Notes under the pieces: generated by a model
Seen by the model: the letters and a program-made list of their open reading frames with translations, nothing else
Told to the model about the DNA's origin: nothing
Database searches by the model: none
NCBI GenBank assembly: GCA_002007315.1
Contig: LNZQ01000175.1
Coordinates: 1-33,565 of the forward strand
Direction of reading: 5' to 3'
Length of the DNA: 33,565 bases
Origin: Epulopiscium sp. Nele67-Bin004
GTDB lineage: Bacteria; Bacillota_A; Clostridia; Lachnospirales; Cellulosilyticaceae
Made by a program: the position numbers and the translations under genes
Part shown: positions 1 to 7,598 of the stretch, piece after piece
Numbering within the stretch: the first letter of the stretch is position 1
Layout of the letters: the number at the start of each line of letters is the position of its first letter

Positions 1-384
1 AGATTCACAGGTGAAACAAAAGATAAGTTTGATGAGTGGTTATATTTATTAAAAAATAGCGAAATCGCAAGTACAGCGAAATCAACAGTGATGAACAGAA
101 TTGATGAGCAACTAAATGTGCTAAAGATGAGTAAAGAAGAAAGAAAAACGTATGAAAGGTTCGTGGAAAACCAAGTAATACAAGAAACACAAATGGAAAC
201 CGCAGAGGCTAAAGGAAGAAAAGAGGGAAGAAAAGAGGGAAGAAAAGAGGGAATAAAAGAAGGTGAAGTAAAAAAGACATTAGAGTTAGCAATTGCTTTT
301 TTGGACGTGCTAGACGATGAAACTATTGCAATTAAAACTGGACTTTCTATTGAAGAAGTGGCAGGTTTACGCCAGCAGGTGTAA
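1..384 (+). CDS. Rpn-family PD-(D/E)XK nuclease, C-terminal part (5' end outside window)
   Basis: The frame is open from base 1, so the gene starts upstream of the window. The visible 127 residues closely match residues 170-312 of the complete Rpn-family protein at 8072-9010, from RFTGETKDKFDEWLYLLKN onward. They include MSKEERKTYERFVENQVI, a run of GRKE tetrapeptides (bases 214-261: three GRKE and one GIKE) and a C-terminal helix ending LRQQV. This tail is typical of the Rpn recombination-promoting nuclease/putative transposase family (PDDEXK_2). The catalytic domain is upstream and cannot be judged. A GTG at 88 is internal to the frame and should not be taken as the start. The family assignment rests on the paralogue in this window. 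Confidence 0.85.
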   Translation, partial: RFTGETKDKFDEWLYLLKNSEIASTAKSTVMNRIDEQLNVLKMSKEERKTYERFVENQVIQETQMETAEAKGRKEGRKEGRKEGIKEGEVKKTLELAIAFLDVLDDETIAIKTGLSIEEVAGLRQQV

Positions 385-396
385 AATGATAAGGGG

Positions 397-435
397 AAGC
401 TCTCATAGGCGATATAAGCTTATGGAGCTTTTTTT
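397..435 (+). terminator. Intrinsic terminator of the partial Rpn gene
   Basis: AAGCTC (397-402) pairs with GAGCTT (425-430) and CATA with TATG, with one bulged T. A run of seven T residues follows. The same hairpin recurs after the complete Rpn gene (9023-9060) and at 10503-10541. Confidence 0.8.
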
Positions 436-478
436 GTTGGCGAATATGATAGAGATTATCTGATTTTGTAAAATAGGG

Positions 479-597
479 TTGACAAATAAAGGGAGCAGAG
501 GTTATAATTTGATATATAAAGTTGTAAAAAACAAGGAGTTATTTCCGAGGTTAGAGCCTGTAAAGCCTTATATTGTAAGGGATTCAGAATGTAACGT
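479..597 (+). promoter_or_regulatory. CRISPR leader, copy 1 (upstream of the cas operon)
   Basis: The leader opens with TTGACA (479-484), an 18-bp spacer and TATAAT (503-508), and ends at a single CRISPR repeat at 598. It is clearly homologous to the leader at 7480-7598. Bases 517-551 are identical to 7518-7552 (35 nt), and the distance from the -10 box to the repeat is nearly the same (about 90 nt). It therefore looks like a real, probably transcribed, leader. Confidence 0.85.
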
Positions 598-633
598 GTA
601 GAAATATATGTCCATTAAAACAAGGATTGAAAC
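598..633 (+). repeat. Orphan single CRISPR repeat
   Basis: This is one 36-nt repeat differing from the array repeats only at position 10 (T for C: GTAGAAATATATG instead of GTAGAAATACATG). It ends GGATTGAAAC, giving the usual 8-nt ATTGAAAC tag. No second repeat and no spacer follows. A terminator begins 12 nt downstream. Leader plus one repeat is either the minimal acquisition-competent form of an array or the collapsed remnant of one. Confidence 0.9.
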
Positions 634-645
634 ACAGTAAAAAGA

Positions 646-675
646 AAGGAGCGATTATAAGTCGCTCCTTATTTA
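646..675 (+). terminator. Intrinsic terminator after the orphan repeat
   Basis: AAGGAGCGAT (646-655) pairs with GTCGCTCCTT (661-670), including one G-T pair, around a 5-nt loop. The following stretch is T/A-rich. It would end a short leader-repeat transcript before the cas promoter. Bases 676-746 hold only AT-rich spacer with nothing I recognise. Confidence 0.75.
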
Positions 676-746
676 TTTTATATTATAACAGTATTAGGTT
701 ATTAGTTTAACTTTAACTATTTATCGATGCTATATCTAAAAAACTG

Positions 747-775
747 TTGACATTTGTTAAATGCTACCATATAAT
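747..775 (+). promoter_or_regulatory. Sigma-A promoter of the cas operon
   Basis: TTGACA (747-752), a 17-bp spacer and TATAAT (770-775) form a consensus vegetative promoter. Transcription should start near 782, just ahead of GGAGG at 786-790. This rules out the in-frame ATG at 761, which lies inside the promoter. Confidence 0.85.
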
Positions 776-796
776 GTATATTATTGGAGGAATAAA

Positions 797-1435
797 ATGA
801 ACCAAGCAATTTTAACACTAAAAATCGACAAAACACCGCATCAACGAGATGTAGAAAAATTACGTGGTTATATATCAAGTCTAAAAAGTGAAGAAGTATT
901 GTTGCACAACCACATAGATGACTATGACTTCAGATACAAAGCACCGCTTATACAATACAAACTAATAAATAATCAACTAGGCGTTGTTGCATATGACAAA
1001 GGCGTACAAATACTTGAAACTATATATCCAACATTAAATACTCTTAACCTAAAAGGTGAAACAGTACCAATCACATCAAAAGCACTTGATACCAAGCCGC
1101 TTACCTTTGAAGTTAGCACTCAGCTACACCGATACAAATTACAAACCCCATGGATTGCTATAAACCAAGAAAACTACAAAAGATACCGAGCAGGTGAATT
1201 TGACCTAAACCGACAAATGCAAAACAATATATTATCTAATTTTAAAGATTTGGGTATTCGTATAGACCAACAAATCATGTGTAACGGTAAATTTGAGCCT
1301 ACAACAATTGTACTAAAAGACACGAAGCTTATAGCATTTTTTGGCGAATTTGTAACCAACATAGACATTCCAAACTATATGGGCGTTGGAAAACGCAAAT
1401 CAATAGGTTATGGAACATTGATAAAAATAGATTAA
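797..1435 (+). CDS. cas6: Cas6b-like CRISPR repeat endoribonuclease
   Basis: This protein (212 aa) probably cuts the CRISPR transcript within the repeat to give crRNA with an ATTGAAAC tag. I recognise the Cas6b pattern known from methanogens: KLRGYI near residue 21, LLHNH at 35-39, APLIQYKLI around 49, LQTPWIAIN around 115, NNILSNFKDLGI around 143, FFGEF...IDIPNYMGVG, and the C-terminal glycine-rich loop GVGKRKSIGYG (196-206). His37 or His39 is the likely catalytic base, by analogy. The start at 797 is set by GGAGG at 786-790 and by the promoter overlapping the alternative ATG at 761. It is the first gene of the csm operon, 15 nt before csm1. A second Cas6 of another subfamily closes the operon, so their division of labour is unclear. 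Confidence 0.82.
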   Translation: MNQAILTLKIDKTPHQRDVEKLRGYISSLKSEEVLLHNHIDDYDFRYKAPLIQYKLINNQLGVVAYDKGVQILETIYPTLNTLNLKGETVPITSKALDTKPLTFEVSTQLHRYKLQTPWIAINQENYKRYRAGEFDLNRQMQNNILSNFKDLGIRIDQQIMCNGKFEPTTIVLKDTKLIAFFGEFVTNIDIPNYMGVGKRKSIGYGTLIKID

Positions 1436-1450
1436 AAGGGGTGATAAAAA

Positions 1451-3568
1451 TTGAATACTTACACAGAAGAACAAATAGTTATTTCAGCTGGTTTATTACA
1501 CGACATCGGAAAGCTAATATCCAGATGTGACGCATATATAAAAATAATCGGTGCTGAAAATGGCACACATATGGAAGGTTCATACAAATTTTTACAATGG
1601 CTTGATGCACAAGGTATTTTAACAAGCAACCCGATTTTGGAAGAACTTGTGAAACGTCATCATGAGAGTAAGTATATTAAAAAGCCATATTTAGTTGCAC
1701 ATTGTGAAGACGACCACACAAGAAAACTAGCATATATAGTTAGTAGGGCAGACACGTACTCATCTAAAGATAGACGAGAGGAAACTTCAGAAGAAAAGCA
1801 TGACTATAAATTGCGACCATTAGATAGCGTTTTAGAACATATAAAATTTTCTGATGCTACTTCAAAAGCAACATCAAATCACTACAAGTTAAATCCATTA
1901 CAAGGTGAGGCGGTTATTCCACAAAGCTATAAAGCTAACACTCAAGACGAACTTAAATCTTTGATAGATAAATTTGTGGACGAGCTTAAAGAGGTAGATA
2001 ATTCGGAGTTTGATACATTCTTAACACAGCTAGATTTATTGTGCAGAAAATACCTTTGGTGTATCCCAGCTGATACAACTAAAGAAATTAGTGATATATC
2101 ATTATATGAACATTCACGAACAACAGCAGCTTTTGCACAATGTATATACAAGTATCATATACACAACGGGCTAACAGAAGAAAACATCAAAAATTATGAC
2201 CTAGATATGTTTGCAATTTTGGCGATAGAGTTTGATGGCTTATCGGAATACGTAGAAACAATCAACACAAATAATAAGGCAACAAAGCGACTACGAGGAA
2301 AAGTTGCACGTGCAAACATTATAAAGGAAGAAACTATAAACGATATACTAAATAAATTGCAACTAAGTCACCTATGCAAAATTTGGGAGCAGAACAACAA
2401 AGTTTATTTGATACTACCAAACATCGACCAACAAATTGATGTGGCAAACAACATGATAGACGCAATCAACACTAAGCTATATACTGACTTTGACGGAAAA
2501 ATTTACTTAAATACAGCAGTTATAAAACGTTCTGGTGACGACATTCAAAACTTTAATGAAACTATGTATTATACAGACAATCAACTACAAAAAAATCTTA
2601 GCAACAAATGGAATAACCTAATATTAACACAACCTATAACAACGTCCTATGAACATAGCATATCACGCTGTAATGTTTGCGATGATTACACAGTGAAAAA
2701 AGGACAAGCATGTTGTGACCATTGTGGGTATGAAATACAGCTTGGCGATATGGAGGAGCGTACGTTTGAGGAGCTTGCAGACGGGGCAAAAGGCGTTAAA
2801 TATCTAGGTGTATTACGTTGCAAAATAAAGTCGCTTGACTTGTTGTATCAATTTGGTCTTATAGATAAAAAAGAAGATAGCACATCAATATCAAGACTAG
2901 GTACAATAAACATGTTGTTGCGTCAATTATTTGTTGATTATTTGCCTAAGACTTTAGGTGAACAATTTGAAAATTGTATCGTTATAGACTCAAACGACGA
3001 GGGCATGCTAATAGTTGGAGCGTGGAACGAGATATTTAATGTTGCTAAAGAAATTAAAGCTGTTTTTGACAAGTTCGTAGGCAAAAATCCAGATTTACAA
3101 CTATATATGGCAATAGATTTATTTAAAAAGAAACAACCAGCTAGGCCAAGCTTGCAAAAAACTATGTTTTTGCTTGAGCAAGGTATGATGAAGGAAAGAC
3201 CAATAACAATTTTTGATTATGCTACAGATTGGGCAACATTTGATGAGTTGTTGATTGATGGTGAATATGTTGAAAAAGCTATGCAAACAGGCATATTAAG
3301 CCAAAGCTTTATATATAAACTTAGAGAATTTGCCGACCAAATGCAAGACTATGGCGAAACACAAAATATGGAAAGCTTGATGTATATGAGCCGTCTAAAT
3401 TATGCTATCGGACGAAATTTAGACCGACAAAAACACAAAGAAATAATCGCAAAAATTGAAACTTGGTATTGTTTAAAAGGTGACATAAACCTTGATGTTA
3501 TGCGAAACAAAGGACAGATAATAAAAATAATATTAAACTATGCAGTTTATATAAGAAGGGGAGAATAA
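1451..3568 (+). CDS. csm1: Cas10/Csm1, type III-A large subunit with a degenerate cyclase motif
   Basis: This is the signature subunit of the Csm complex (705 aa). The N-terminal HD nuclease domain is intact: LLHDIGK (His17-Asp18), THMEG (40-43), KRHHE (69-72) and SRADTYSS (98-105). The first Palm domain shows AILAIEFDGLSEYVE (255-269). A zinc ribbon has CNVC (407-410) and CDHC (422-425). In the second Palm domain the usual RxDVDNLG reads RCKIKSLD (456-463), so both aspartates are lysines. The usual YSGGDDLFIVG aligns with DSNDEGMLIVG (513-523), so GGDD is replaced by NDEG. Synthesis of cyclic oligoadenylate is therefore unlikely, while HD DNase activity is possible. The start is TTG with AGGGGTGAT at 1437-1445. 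The stop lies 1 nt before csm2. Slightly shorter than typical Csm1. Confidence 0.93.
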   Translation: MNTYTEEQIVISAGLLHDIGKLISRCDAYIKIIGAENGTHMEGSYKFLQWLDAQGILTSNPILEELVKRHHESKYIKKPYLVAHCEDDHTRKLAYIVSRADTYSSKDRREETSEEKHDYKLRPLDSVLEHIKFSDATSKATSNHYKLNPLQGEAVIPQSYKANTQDELKSLIDKFVDELKEVDNSEFDTFLTQLDLLCRKYLWCIPADTTKEISDISLYEHSRTTAAFAQCIYKYHIHNGLTEENIKNYDLDMFAILAIEFDGLSEYVETINTNNKATKRLRGKVARANIIKEETINDILNKLQLSHLCKIWEQNNKVYLILPNIDQQIDVANNMIDAINTKLYTDFDGKIYLNTAVIKRSGDDIQNFNETMYYTDNQLQKNLSNKWNNLILTQPITTSYEHSISRCNVCDDYTVKKGQACCDHCGYEIQLGDMEERTFEELADGAKGVKYLGVLRCKIKSLDLLYQFGLIDKKEDSTSISRLGTINMLLRQLFVDYLPKTLGEQFENCIVIDSNDEGMLIVGAWNEIFNVAKEIKAVFDKFVGKNPDLQLYMAIDLFKKKQPARPSLQKTMFLLEQGMMKERPITIFDYATDWATFDELLIDGEYVEKAMQTGILSQSFIYKLREFADQMQDYGETQNMESLMYMSRLNYAIGRNLDRQKHKEIIAKIETWYCLKGDINLDVMRNKGQIIKIILNYAVYIRRGE

Positions 3569-3569
3569 G

Positions 3570-4085
3570 ATGGCAGACTACAATAATTATGGTAGAAACC
3601 AAGGCGGACGTGGTAACCAAGGTGGAAATGGTCGTCAAGGCGGAAGACCGCAAGCACCAACAGGACCAACAAAAACCGACGAACTATTAAAATTTTTCAA
3701 CAACGGCTTGCGTAAAGACGGCAAACTACGCCCAGAAGTTGTTATGACACAAGCAAGCAACATGGCAAATCTTATTGCCGAAAGCAGAGAAACTAGGTCA
3801 CAACTGAGAGCATTTTTTTCAGAATGTAAAGGTATCCAATATAAGATGACAGACGAACAAAGCTTTGAAAACCACGCTCAAGATATATGGATGCTAAAAG
3901 CAAAATCGGCATATAAATACCGAAACGGTGCTAGAGATGGAAAAATTAAAGAACCACTATACAAGCTAATAAATGCAGGGGTGGACTACGTATCAAAAGA
4001 AAACACATACGAGTCGTTCCAAGATTTTATGAAGTTTTTTGAAGCAGTTGTAGGATACAGCTATAATACAGGAATTGCAGAATAG
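3570..4085 (+). CDS. csm2: Csm2, small subunit of the type III-A complex
   Basis: Csm2 forms the helical inner filament of the Csm complex and contacts target RNA. The protein is 171 aa, somewhat long for the family. The extra length is an N-terminal, probably disordered tail (residues about 4-33) rich in Gly, Asn, Arg and Gln, with RGG-like pieces such as GGRGNQGGNGRQGG. The rest is helical, with LRPEVVMTQASNMANLI and YKLINAGVDYV, as expected for Csm2. The ATG lies 1 nt after the csm1 stop, behind AGAAGGGGAG. Identification depends as much on position between csm1 and csm3 as on sequence, because Csm2 is poorly conserved. Confidence 0.85.
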   Translation: MADYNNYGRNQGGRGNQGGNGRQGGRPQAPTGPTKTDELLKFFNNGLRKDGKLRPEVVMTQASNMANLIAESRETRSQLRAFFSECKGIQYKMTDEQSFENHAQDIWMLKAKSAYKYRNGARDGKIKEPLYKLINAGVDYVSKENTYESFQDFMKFFEAVVGYSYNTGIAE

Positions 4086-4096
4086 GGGGGGATAAA

Positions 4097-4780
4097 ATGA
4101 AACTTAAACAAATTAAACATATAACAGGTGTTATAACTTTGCAGTCTGGACTTGCAATCGGTGGAAATCAAAGTGCAATCGAAATAGGGGGCAATGACCA
4201 ACCTATACTTAGAATGCCAATAACAGGTGAGCCGTATATCGCAGGTAGTTCTATCAAAGGAAAAATGCGTATGCTAAGCGAGTGGAACTTGGGCAAAGTG
4301 ACAGATGGGAAAGTTCATAGTTGTGCAAACAAAACTTGTCCAATTTGTCGTATATTTGGGCATGGCTCTAGTGATGATAGAAACAATGCAAAAGTTGGTC
4401 CAACTAGACTTATTGTGCGTGATGCTATATTAACAGACGACTCAAAGCAAAAACTTAGACAACTTAGAGAAACAAAAGGGCAAGACACTGAGCTTAAATA
4501 TGAAAACACTATAAATCGTCTAACTTCTGCAGCAACACCAAGAAACAAAGAGCGTGTTCCGTCTTCGATACAATTTGAACTAGACATCACATACAAAGTA
4601 CTAGATATTGATGACAACGGCAAAAATGATGAAGAAAACTTTGGCTATGTGTTGCAGGCGTTAAAACTTGTTACACTTGATGGGATAGGAAGTGCAGTTT
4701 CACGTGGTTCTGGTGCAGTGTCTATGGATATTTATGTTGATGGACAACCAGTAGATATTGACACAATACAATTAGGATAG
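4097..4780 (+). CDS. csm3: Csm3, backbone and target-RNA-cleaving subunit
   Basis: Csm3 (227 aa) polymerises along the crRNA and cuts bound target RNA at 6-nt steps. The RAMP signature is clear: GLAIGG (18-23), PYIAGSSIKGKMR (46-58), the zinc site HSC...CPIC (His74, Cys76, Cys81, Cys84), the family segment ENTINRLTSAATPR, and a glycine-rich loop GIGSAVSRGSG (196-206). Asp34 in GGNDQP aligns with the catalytic Asp33 of streptococcal Csm3, so RNA cleavage should be retained. The usual Asp after VIR is Met here (ILRM, 37-40). The ATG at 4097 follows AGGGGGGGAT. The gene lies 11 nt after csm2 and 10 nt before csm4. Confidence 0.95.
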   Translation: MKLKQIKHITGVITLQSGLAIGGNQSAIEIGGNDQPILRMPITGEPYIAGSSIKGKMRMLSEWNLGKVTDGKVHSCANKTCPICRIFGHGSSDDRNNAKVGPTRLIVRDAILTDDSKQKLRQLRETKGQDTELKYENTINRLTSAATPRNKERVPSSIQFELDITYKVLDIDDNGKNDEENFGYVLQALKLVTLDGIGSAVSRGSGAVSMDIYVDGQPVDIDTIQLG

Positions 4781-4790
4781 AGGTGAAACT

Positions 4791-5732
4791 ATGAAATACC
4801 AACTATATAGATGGGAGTTTGTCGTAAAAACATCTGTATTAACGCCTTTTCATTCTGATACATTGTGGGGGCATATTGTATGGGCTATAAAATATTTGCA
4901 TGGCGACAAAGTGTTTGAAGAATATTTGACTAAGTTTGTACAAGATGAATACAAGCCGTTTATAATTAGCAATGCTTTTCCAAAAGGTTATTTGCCTTTT
5001 ATAAACTTGCCACATTCATTTGACAAGCCAGCGACAAAAGCAGAAGCTATATTGCTATCAAACTTTAAAAGCTTAATTCAGCAGGTGAAGTTTGTGCCTA
5101 AAGATATGTTTGTGAAAATGAAAAATGGACTTAGCATAGTGGACATTTATAATGAGTATAAAAAAGACCCAGAATATTTAACAAAGCTAGGAATGTTGGA
5201 CTTTGAGCAATATGAAACAGCCACAAAAAACAGTATCGACCGCTTGACGGGTGGAACAGACGATGGAGCTTTGTATTCGCAAGTTGAAACTGTGTACACA
5301 ACACCGCTTGAGGTGTATATCAAAGTGCAAGATGACGAGTATATACAAGAGGCAATAAACTATATTGGGCAAACTGGATACGGAAAAAAAGCAAGCACGG
5401 GCAAAGGGCAGTTGCAAACGATTTCATTTGAAAAAGTTGACACGCTATTAGACAACACGCACCATACACAAGCGTATATTTCACTATCAAGCTATATACC
5501 TAAAGTTGGGGATTATGAAAATTGTTTGCATGCAAATATTAGTTCAAAAAAAGGTAAAATTGCAAATAGCAATGAAGTTAATCCGTTTAAATCGCCATAT
5601 TGTTATTATGAGGCGGGGAGTATATTTGAAGGTAGCGTGATTGACAACAAGGGGCAGATGTTGCAAGGGTTGCACACAAATTCTGAAGTTGTGCAATATG
5701 GTGTGCCATTTATTGTGGGGGTGAAATTATGA
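4791..5732 (+). CDS. csm4: Csm4, crRNA 5'-handle-binding subunit
   Basis: Csm4 (313 aa) joins Cas10 at the foot of the complex and holds the 8-nt 5' tag of the crRNA. Family landmarks are HSDTLWGHIVWA (21-32), SIDRLTGGTDDGALY (148-162), the glycine-rich loop GQTGYGKKASTGKG (193-206) and the C-terminal AGSIFEG...VVQYGVPF (275-307). The ATG is preceded by AGAGGTGAAACT. Its last codons overlap csm5 in an ATGA arrangement, implying translational coupling. Confidence 0.93.
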   Translation: MKYQLYRWEFVVKTSVLTPFHSDTLWGHIVWAIKYLHGDKVFEEYLTKFVQDEYKPFIISNAFPKGYLPFINLPHSFDKPATKAEAILLSNFKSLIQQVKFVPKDMFVKMKNGLSIVDIYNEYKKDPEYLTKLGMLDFEQYETATKNSIDRLTGGTDDGALYSQVETVYTTPLEVYIKVQDDEYIQEAINYIGQTGYGKKASTGKGQLQTISFEKVDTLLDNTHHTQAYISLSSYIPKVGDYENCLHANISSKKGKIANSNEVNPFKSPYCYYEAGSIFEGSVIDNKGQMLQGLHTNSEVVQYGVPFIVGVKL

Positions 5733-6787
5733 AGTCATATAAATACAAATTAACTCCACTAACACCGATACACATAGGAAATGGCGACTCGTTAGAGCCG
5801 TATGAATATATAATCAAAAATAACTACTTGTATAAATTTGATGTGTCAGTGTTATATAACAATGTGTCTGATGTGAATAAAGGGCTGCTTAAAGACTCTA
5901 TGCTTAAAAATGCAGTGCAACTTCGCCAAAGAGTGAACAAGTTTTATAAGGAAGATTATGGCTATACAGCGAAAATTCCGACTTCAATAGAAATCCAAAA
6001 CTTGTACACTAAAAACTTAGATAAAATAGGAAATCAACTTTTGATACAACAGTTTATATGTTCGATGGATAAAGAATATATTGCAGGGAGTACGATTAAA
6101 GGAGCTATTAGAAGTGCGATAGTTCATAGTGAAGGTGCAAAACGAAAAGACATCGACTATGAAATTGCGAAAAAGCCTAGAATAATTTTGGTTAACGGTA
6201 GAGAGATGGCTGATATAGACAAAAAATATTTTAATTATGGTACTGTGCAAGAAGACCCGTTTAAAACTGTGAAAGTTAGTGATACGGTTGGTGAGCTGTC
6301 GCTTGGCGTTGGGCAAGTGAATGTGCATACTGTTAAAGATGGTACATTTAACAAAGGTGTGCCGATGTATTTGGTGTGTGCATTGGGTAAATTGCAAGAT
6401 GAAAACGTTAATTCAGTAAGTGGAACGCTAACTTTAAGTGATGAAATGTTGTCAAAAATAAGTAGCAAGTATAAAAAGCTTACGTTGCAAGATATTATAA
6501 AAGCAAGCTGGGACAAGGCAGATGCAGTTATAAAAGCCGAAAAAGCTTTTTATATGAAGGCGAACTTTTTAGTTGGACAAGATTTGTACGAAAGACTGGA
6601 TCAATACTTTGATAAGGTTGACAAAACAAAGTGTATGCCAATACGAATGGGGCGTGGCTGTGGAATGGATAGCACGACGCTAAATTTGGTAAACAAAAAT
6701 CGTACGCCAAAAACTGACCCGAAATCTCGCATGTTGTTTGAAAATAAATTTCCTATGGGCTGGGGTGTGATAGAGTTTGTGGAATAG
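5729..6787 (+). CDS. csm5: Csm5, complex-capping RAMP subunit
   Basis: Csm5 (352 aa) caps the head of the Csm3 filament and in characterised systems recruits nucleases for crRNA 3' maturation. The sequence has the RAMP start LTPIHIGNGDSLEPYEY (11-27), YIAGSTIKGAIRSAI (117-131) and a C-terminal stretch RMGRGCGMDSTTLNL followed by FPMGWGVIEF, all typical of Csm5. The ATG overlaps the csm4 stop by 4 nt. Its own 3' end overlaps the following cas6 gene by 11 nt. Confidence 0.92.
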   Translation: MKSYKYKLTPLTPIHIGNGDSLEPYEYIIKNNYLYKFDVSVLYNNVSDVNKGLLKDSMLKNAVQLRQRVNKFYKEDYGYTAKIPTSIEIQNLYTKNLDKIGNQLLIQQFICSMDKEYIAGSTIKGAIRSAIVHSEGAKRKDIDYEIAKKPRIILVNGREMADIDKKYFNYGTVQEDPFKTVKVSDTVGELSLGVGQVNVHTVKDGTFNKGVPMYLVCALGKLQDENVNSVSGTLTLSDEMLSKISSKYKKLTLQDIIKASWDKADAVIKAEKAFYMKANFLVGQDLYERLDQYFDKVDKTKCMPIRMGRGCGMDSTTLNLVNKNRTPKTDPKSRMLFENKFPMGWGVIEFVE

Positions 6788-7457
6788 TTGGGTTGTTGTA
6801 TTTCAGGCACAGCAGGACGGAAAAGTATATAATTCAGCAAAAGAAATACTGAAGTATTTGCAACCACATTTGAAAGAGTATAGGGGTTACACTTGTTCGG
6901 GATTTTTGAAAAAAGATGAGTTTGAGGCTGGCGAAAAAGTTGTGGCTAGATTCACGAGTTTGAGCAGTGAGGTTCAAGGCGTTATTAATATGATATTGTT
7001 TAGAAATAAAGTGACTCATACTACGATAGATATAGATAACAAGCCGTTTTTGGTGACAAATATAGATTTGTGTAATAGCCAATATGCGTATCAGTTTGAT
7101 GAAACAGCAGATGATGATGAGTTTTCGCCCACGTGCAAAGTTAGATTGTTGTCACCAGCTTTTTTTAAAGTTGGTGATATGTACCGAGCAGAGTTGGTTG
7201 AGAAGTTGTTGGTTAGAAATATGACAGCTATGTATAAGAAACATACTGGCGTAAGTATAGATAAAAGTTTGTTGAGTATTGAAGTTGTGGAGCAGTATAA
7301 AGTGAGAACTGATGGTAAAGAGATGGTTAAAGGTGAGTTTATCGTTAGAGATATAGGCGTTGAAGTGTATAAGCTTATGCAGTTTATACAGTTTTTTGGG
7401 ATAGGATATAAAACCGAAGAAGGATATGGGGCAGTGCAAGTTGAGGGCGTCGATTAG
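6777..7457 (+). CDS. cas6: Second Cas6-type endoribonuclease
   Basis: This 226-aa protein carries the C-terminal half of classical Cas6: KVRLLSPAFFK (121-131) and a glycine-rich loop FGIGYKTEEGYGAVQV (207-222). It is a crRNA-processing candidate but belongs to a different branch from the Cas6b-like gene at the operon head. I chose the TTG start at 6777 because GGGGTG lies 9 nt upstream and no in-frame ATG occurs before residue 72. The N-terminus (MWNSWVVVFQ) is short for the family, so the start is uncertain. His31 and His81 are visible but I cannot assign a catalytic residue. The gene overlaps csm5 by 11 nt, and its stop codon is embedded in the terminator loop. Confidence 0.8.
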   Translation: MWNSWVVVFQAQQDGKVYNSAKEILKYLQPHLKEYRGYTCSGFLKKDEFEAGEKVVARFTSLSSEVQGVINMILFRNKVTHTTIDIDNKPFLVTNIDLCNSQYAYQFDETADDDEFSPTCKVRLLSPAFFKVGDMYRAELVEKLLVRNMTAMYKKHTGVSIDKSLLSIEVVEQYKVRTDGKEMVKGEFIVRDIGVEVYKLMQFIQFFGIGYKTEEGYGAVQVEGVD

Positions 7458-7469
7458 GCGTCCTTTTTG
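7444..7469 (+). terminator. Terminator of the cas operon
   Basis: AGGGCGTC (7444-7451) pairs with GGCGTCCT (7457-7464), including two wobble pairs, around a 5-nt loop. T residues follow. It overlaps the last codons of the second cas6 gene. Confidence 0.7.
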
Positions 7470-7479
7470 TAAATTGTGG

Positions 7480-7598
7480 TTGACAGATTAAGGAGTTAGG
7501 TGTATACTTTTTGTATGTAAAGTTGTAAAAAACAAGGAGTTATTTCCGAGGTAAGAGTCGATAAAGCTTTATATTTCAAGGGGTTCAAAAATTAACGT
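7480..7598 (+). promoter_or_regulatory. CRISPR leader, copy 2 (drives the array)
   Basis: TTGACA (7480-7485), a 17-bp spacer and TATACT (7503-7508) form the array promoter. About 90 nt of leader precede the first repeat. It matches the leader at 479-597 over its whole length. It contains AAAAAACAAGGAG, which resembles AAAACAAGGA inside the repeat. Confidence 0.85.

Noticed and set aside
761..796. Longer start for the Cas6b-like gene
   Set aside because: The ATG at 761 lies between the -35 and -10 boxes of the operon promoter. GGAGG at 786-790 fits the ATG at 797.
1451..3568. Cas10 as type III-B (Cmr2)
   Set aside because: The neighbouring Csm2-Csm3-Csm4-Csm5 set and the N-terminal HD pattern identify subtype III-A. 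There are no Cmr genes.
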